64,000 nt of DNA from an uncultured Bacteroidia bacterium. GTDB taxonomy: Bacteria > Bacteroidota > Bacteroidia > Bacteroidales > CAJPTX01. The DNA lies in assembly GCA_947252645.1 (NCBI GenBank), contig CAMXWF010000006.1:62001-126000 (forward strand), written 5' to 3'. The notes beneath the pieces are model-generated. The model was not told the DNA's origin. It searched no databases and saw only the letters and a list, made by a program, of their open reading frames with translations. The position numbers and the translations under genes were made by a program. Shown in pieces: positions 61,449 to 64,000 of the stretch. Positions within the stretch are counted from its first letter, which is position 1; every line of letters begins with the position of its first letter.

Positions 61449-64000
61449 TTACTTAGAGTACTTGGCATCGATCGTTGTCCACGGGCTATTGCCCTTGGCC
61501 TGGTCGCACTCCTGGAGGAGGACCTGGACGGCCTTCTCTATCTGGGTATCGTGACCTTTGGCGGCCTTTTGGTAGTCGAAGCGGACCTTGACGTCGGGCT
61601 CGAGCTGCTGGTTTTCCAGATAGCGGTCGTGGCTGTCGATGTAGCCCACGATGGGGATGCCGAAGTAGAGACTCTGGTCGATGAGGGTTTCCCACCAGAC
61701 GCTGGTCATGGTGCCCGGGATGGGCATGCCGACGAGCTTCCCGAGGCGTTGGTGCTTGTAGACCCACGGTGTGCCGTGGGCATTGCTGTAGTTGGCCTCG
61801 CCGATGAGCATGATGCTGGGCTTGGTCCAGCGTTTGCGGGGCTGCTCGCCCACGAAGTGCTCACGGGGCACTTGGTCGAGATACTTGGTGCCGGAGAAGA
61901 GCACCTCAATATCCTCATGGAGATGGCCGCCGCCGTTGTAGCGCGTGTCGATGACCACGCCCTCGCGATCGTTGCTCAGGCCGAAGAGCTGCTTATAGAC
62001 GTTGCGGTAGCTCTCGGAATTCATGCTTCGGATATGGACGTAGCCGAGGCGGCCGTTGGAGAGGCTATCGACCTCATGGCGACGCTGCTCGACCCAGCGG
62101 TCGTAGAGCAAATTGCGTAGCGCGCCCAGGGAGATAGGCTTGACAATGTGGTTCTGCCCTGCCAGGGTAATCCGGATGCGCTCGCCAACGGTGTTGGCCA
62201 GGGCCTCATTGAGCTGTACCTGGGTGCTCACGGGGCGCCCGTTGACTTGGGTGAGGCGATCGCCAGGCTTGACCTTGATGTCGGCCTTATCGCAGGGGCC
62301 TCCGCGCAGCACCTCGGTGACCACGAGGCCCTTGGCATCGGGGTGAGGCCCAAAGAATAGCCCTAGAGTGCCCGTGGAGGCATAGGCTGGGCTTTTGCCG
62401 CCCCCCGTGTAGCCCGAGCCGGTGTGGGAGGCGTTGAGCTCGCCGAGCATCTCGCTGAGCAGGTCGGCAAAGTCGTAGTTGTTATTGATATGGGGGAGGA
62501 ATTTCTCGTAGACGCCCTTGTAGTAGGCCCAGTCGATGCCATTGAGGTCGGTGCGATAGAACTTGTCGACCACCTGCTGCCAGACGTGCTGGAACATGTA
62601 GGCGCGTTCCTCCACGGGCCTATACTCAAAGGGGGCGCTGACGGTAACGCGTTCCTTGGAGCAATCGGGCAGAGCCACGACCTGGAGGGTCTTGGAGTCG
62701 GCTATCAGGAGGTTGCTTCCATCCTTGTCAACATAGAAGGCGCCCCCGTCAGCTTCGAGGCTCAAGGCCTGTTTGGGTTCTTTTTCGCGCAGGTTCATCT
62801 TCCAGAGGTTGTAGTCGCCCTCAAGGGCACAGAGGAAGTAGAGGTTTTTTCCCTTTTGGTCGACGAAGTAATCGGCCAGGTCGCAGCTAAAGGGTGTGAG
62901 TCGGACAATGCGACGCTCGGGTTGATCGAGCTCGAGCTGCATGGGCTTGGGGGCGTTGTCCTCCTTGTTGCCCTTCTTGGCTTTCTTGTCCTTCTTATCG
63001 TTGGCGTTGTCCTCGGCGTCGCTGCTATCGTTCTTCCCCTCGAGGGAGGCCTCGAACTTGTCCTTCATGTACTCGTCGTAGGCGGCCTGCGTGGTGAAGA
63101 AGGCGTAGACGTCTTCTTGAGCGCCCCAGCTGGCTTGTTCCCGAAGGCCATTGCGGTCGCTGCGCCAGATAATCATCTTGCCATCGGCGGCGAACTTGGG
63201 GGCGGACTCGGTATAGCCGCTGTGGGTGATGTTGAAGATCTTCCCGTTGCCCTCGGCGGAGACGATGCCGATGTCGGTGTTGGGCCAGCGGTGCATGGCG
63301 TTGAAATCCATGACGAGCCAGAGGCCATCGGGCGACCAGTCGAAGCTCAGGTCCCCATCGGCGTAGGAGTAGTTTTGGCTTCCGTCGGTGATCTGGGTCA
63401 GGGCCTTGGAGGCCACGTCGATGACCATAAGCTTCGTGCGATTCTGCAGGAAGGCCACCTTCTTGCCATCGGGGGAAAAGCGTGGCTGGAAGTTCTGGTT
63501 ACCATCCTTGAGCAGCACCTCTTCGTTGATCATGGTGGCCTCGGCGAATGATTTTTCCTTGGGATCGGCTATGCGGGCTAGATAGAGATTCCAGGATCCA
63601 TCGCGTTCACCGGCGTAGACGAGGGTGCGCCCATCGGAGCAGAAGTCCACGCTGCGCTCCTGGGTTGGGGTATTAGTAATGCGGGTGGTTTGGTCGAATT
63701 CGACGGAGGCGACATAGACCTCCCCGTGGGCCACGTAGGCCACTTCCTTGGCCTTGGGCGAGAGGGCAGCGCTAGAGATCTCCCGACGCAAAGTGTTATA
63801 CTCCACGGGGAGCTCATCGTTGGGTTGGCTGATGGTGATGTTGAGCTTGCTGGGCTGGGCCTGATCGCCCCGCTGGGTGTAGATTTCGCCATCGTAGGTG
63901 TAGCAGAGGGTGGCGTTGTTGGCCACGGAGAGAGACCTGACGGGGTTCTTCTCGAAGTGGGTGACCTGCACGGGTGTGCCGTTGGCCGCGAGCGGGAGCT
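61449..64000 (-). CDS. tricorn-like S41 peptidase (5' end beyond window)
   Basis: Large peptidase; the frame is open to the window edge (reading LPLAANGTPVQVTHFEKNPVRSL at the edge), so the N-terminus and signal peptide lie outside. About 850 residues are visible. A beta-propeller with repeated SPDGKKVAFLQNR-type blades fills the first half. A charged low-complexity linker (NDKKDKKAKKGNKED) follows. Then come a helical C1 region, a PDZ domain (GGPCDKADIKVKPGDRLTQVNGRPVS) and the S41 catalytic domain with VVIDTRYNGGGHLHED and Ser in GEANYSNAHGTPW. Likely a periplasmic or cell-surface peptide degrader. Cytosolic tricorn of archaea shares the layout. Confidence 0.88.
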   Translation of the reverse strand, partial: LPLAANGTPVQVTHFEKNPVRSLSVANNATLCYTYDGEIYTQRGDQAQPSKLNITISQPNDELPVEYNTLRREISSAALSPKAKEVAYVAHGEVYVASVEFDQTTRITNTPTQERSVDFCSDGRTLVYAGERDGSWNLYLARIADPKEKSFAEATMINEEVLLKDGNQNFQPRFSPDGKKVAFLQNRTKLMVIDVASKALTQITDGSQNYSYADGDLSFDWSPDGLWLVMDFNAMHRWPNTDIGIVSAEGNGKIFNITHSGYTESAPKFAADGKMIIWRSDRNGLREQASWGAQEDVYAFFTTQAAYDEYMKDKFEASLEGKNDSSDAEDNANDKKDKKAKKGNKEDNAPKPMQLELDQPERRIVRLTPFSCDLADYFVDQKGKNLYFLCALEGDYNLWKMNLREKEPKQALSLEADGGAFYVDKDGSNLLIADSKTLQVVALPDCSKERVTVSAPFEYRPVEERAYMFQHVWQQVVDKFYRTDLNGIDWAYYKGVYEKFLPHINNNYDFADLLSEMLGELNASHTGSGYTGGGKSPAYASTGTLGLFFGPHPDAKGLVVTEVLRGGPCDKADIKVKPGDRLTQVNGRPVSTQVQLNEALANTVGERIRITLAGQNHIVKPISLGALRNLLYDRWVEQRRHEVDSLSNGRLGYVHIRSMNSESYRNVYKQLFGLSNDREGVVIDTRYNGGGHLHEDIEVLFSGTKYLDQVPREHFVGEQPRKRWTKPSIMLIGEANYSNAHGTPWVYKHQRLGKLVGMPIPGTMTSVWWETLIDQSLYFGIPIVGYIDSHDRYLENQQLEPDVKVRFDYQKAAKGHDTQIEKAVQVLLQECDQAKGNSPWTTIDAKYSK

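Noticed and set aside
62424..63551. Plus-strand open frame antisense to the S41 peptidase
   Set aside because: Val/Leu/Gly-rich shadow of the opposite strand with no recognisable domain.

Overview
The window is GC-rich chromosomal DNA from a member of the Bacteroidota, most likely a Bacteroidales / Porphyromonadaceae-like organism. The evidence is a short primary sigma factor of the Bacteroidota type (286 aa, starting [10 protein letters not shown]), repeated TACCTTTG-like -7 promoter boxes instead of TATAAT, a RicT/PSP1 protein, a DUF4254 + glycosyltransferase-9 pair, two TonB-dependent receptors, several lipoproteins with carboxypeptidase-regulatory-like domains, and a secreted dipeptidyl peptidase IV. 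The species cannot be named from the sequence. Most of the window is chromosomal housekeeping; no phage, plasmid, IS transposase or CRISPR array is visible.

Layout. 1-6.9 kb: tRNA modification (trmB), polyprenol-phosphate mannose synthesis, pyrimidine synthesis (pyrC), ricT, DUF4254 + GT9 and queuosine synthesis (queF). 6.9-10.2 kb: a large unrecognised outer-membrane beta-barrel protein overlapping queF. 10.3-16.0 kb (minus strand): a run of seven exported proteins and lipoproteins of unknown function, including three paralogues, one of them internally shortened. 16.4-19.5 kb: rpoD, an HtrA-type protease and dapF. 19.7-31.4 kb: HAD phosphatase, tRNA-Ser, a beta-helix lipoprotein, an M20 dipeptidase, clpB, an RRM protein, iorAB and an MBL hydrolase. 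31.8-46.1 kb (all minus strand): an orphan methyl-accepting chemotaxis protein, MATE exporter, DPP IV, msrA, a lipoprotein, a TonB receptor, tRNA-Arg, pepP, pncB and recG. 46.2-52.2 kb: a second TonB receptor, a noncoding repeat patch, an AlkD-like protein, holB and kdtA. 52.1-55.1 kb: a tandem duplication carrying two damaged rhomboid genes and fragments of kdtA and of a Na/Pi cotransporter. 54.4-64 kb: the intact cotransporter, kbl, a ThiE-like protein, mltG, an HI0933-type flavoprotein and the start-less 5' part of a tricorn-like S41 peptidase cut by the window edge.

How it works together. Much of the content serves the cell envelope and peptide use: kdtA (Kdo transfer), GT9, polyprenol-phosphate mannose synthase, mltG, dapF, HtrA, the TonB receptors, and a set of peptidases (DPP IV, PepP, M20 dipeptidase, tricorn-like) with IorAB, which fits a peptide/amino-acid fermenter. 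The most unusual parts are the recent, decaying kdtA-rhomboid-cotransporter duplication (with a shared frameshift, a lost catalytic serine and an 18-bp coding repeat expansion), the uncharacterised lipoprotein cluster next to rpoD with a candidate small RNA at its head, and the short-repeat patches at 48.6-49.0 kb and 61.05 kb.
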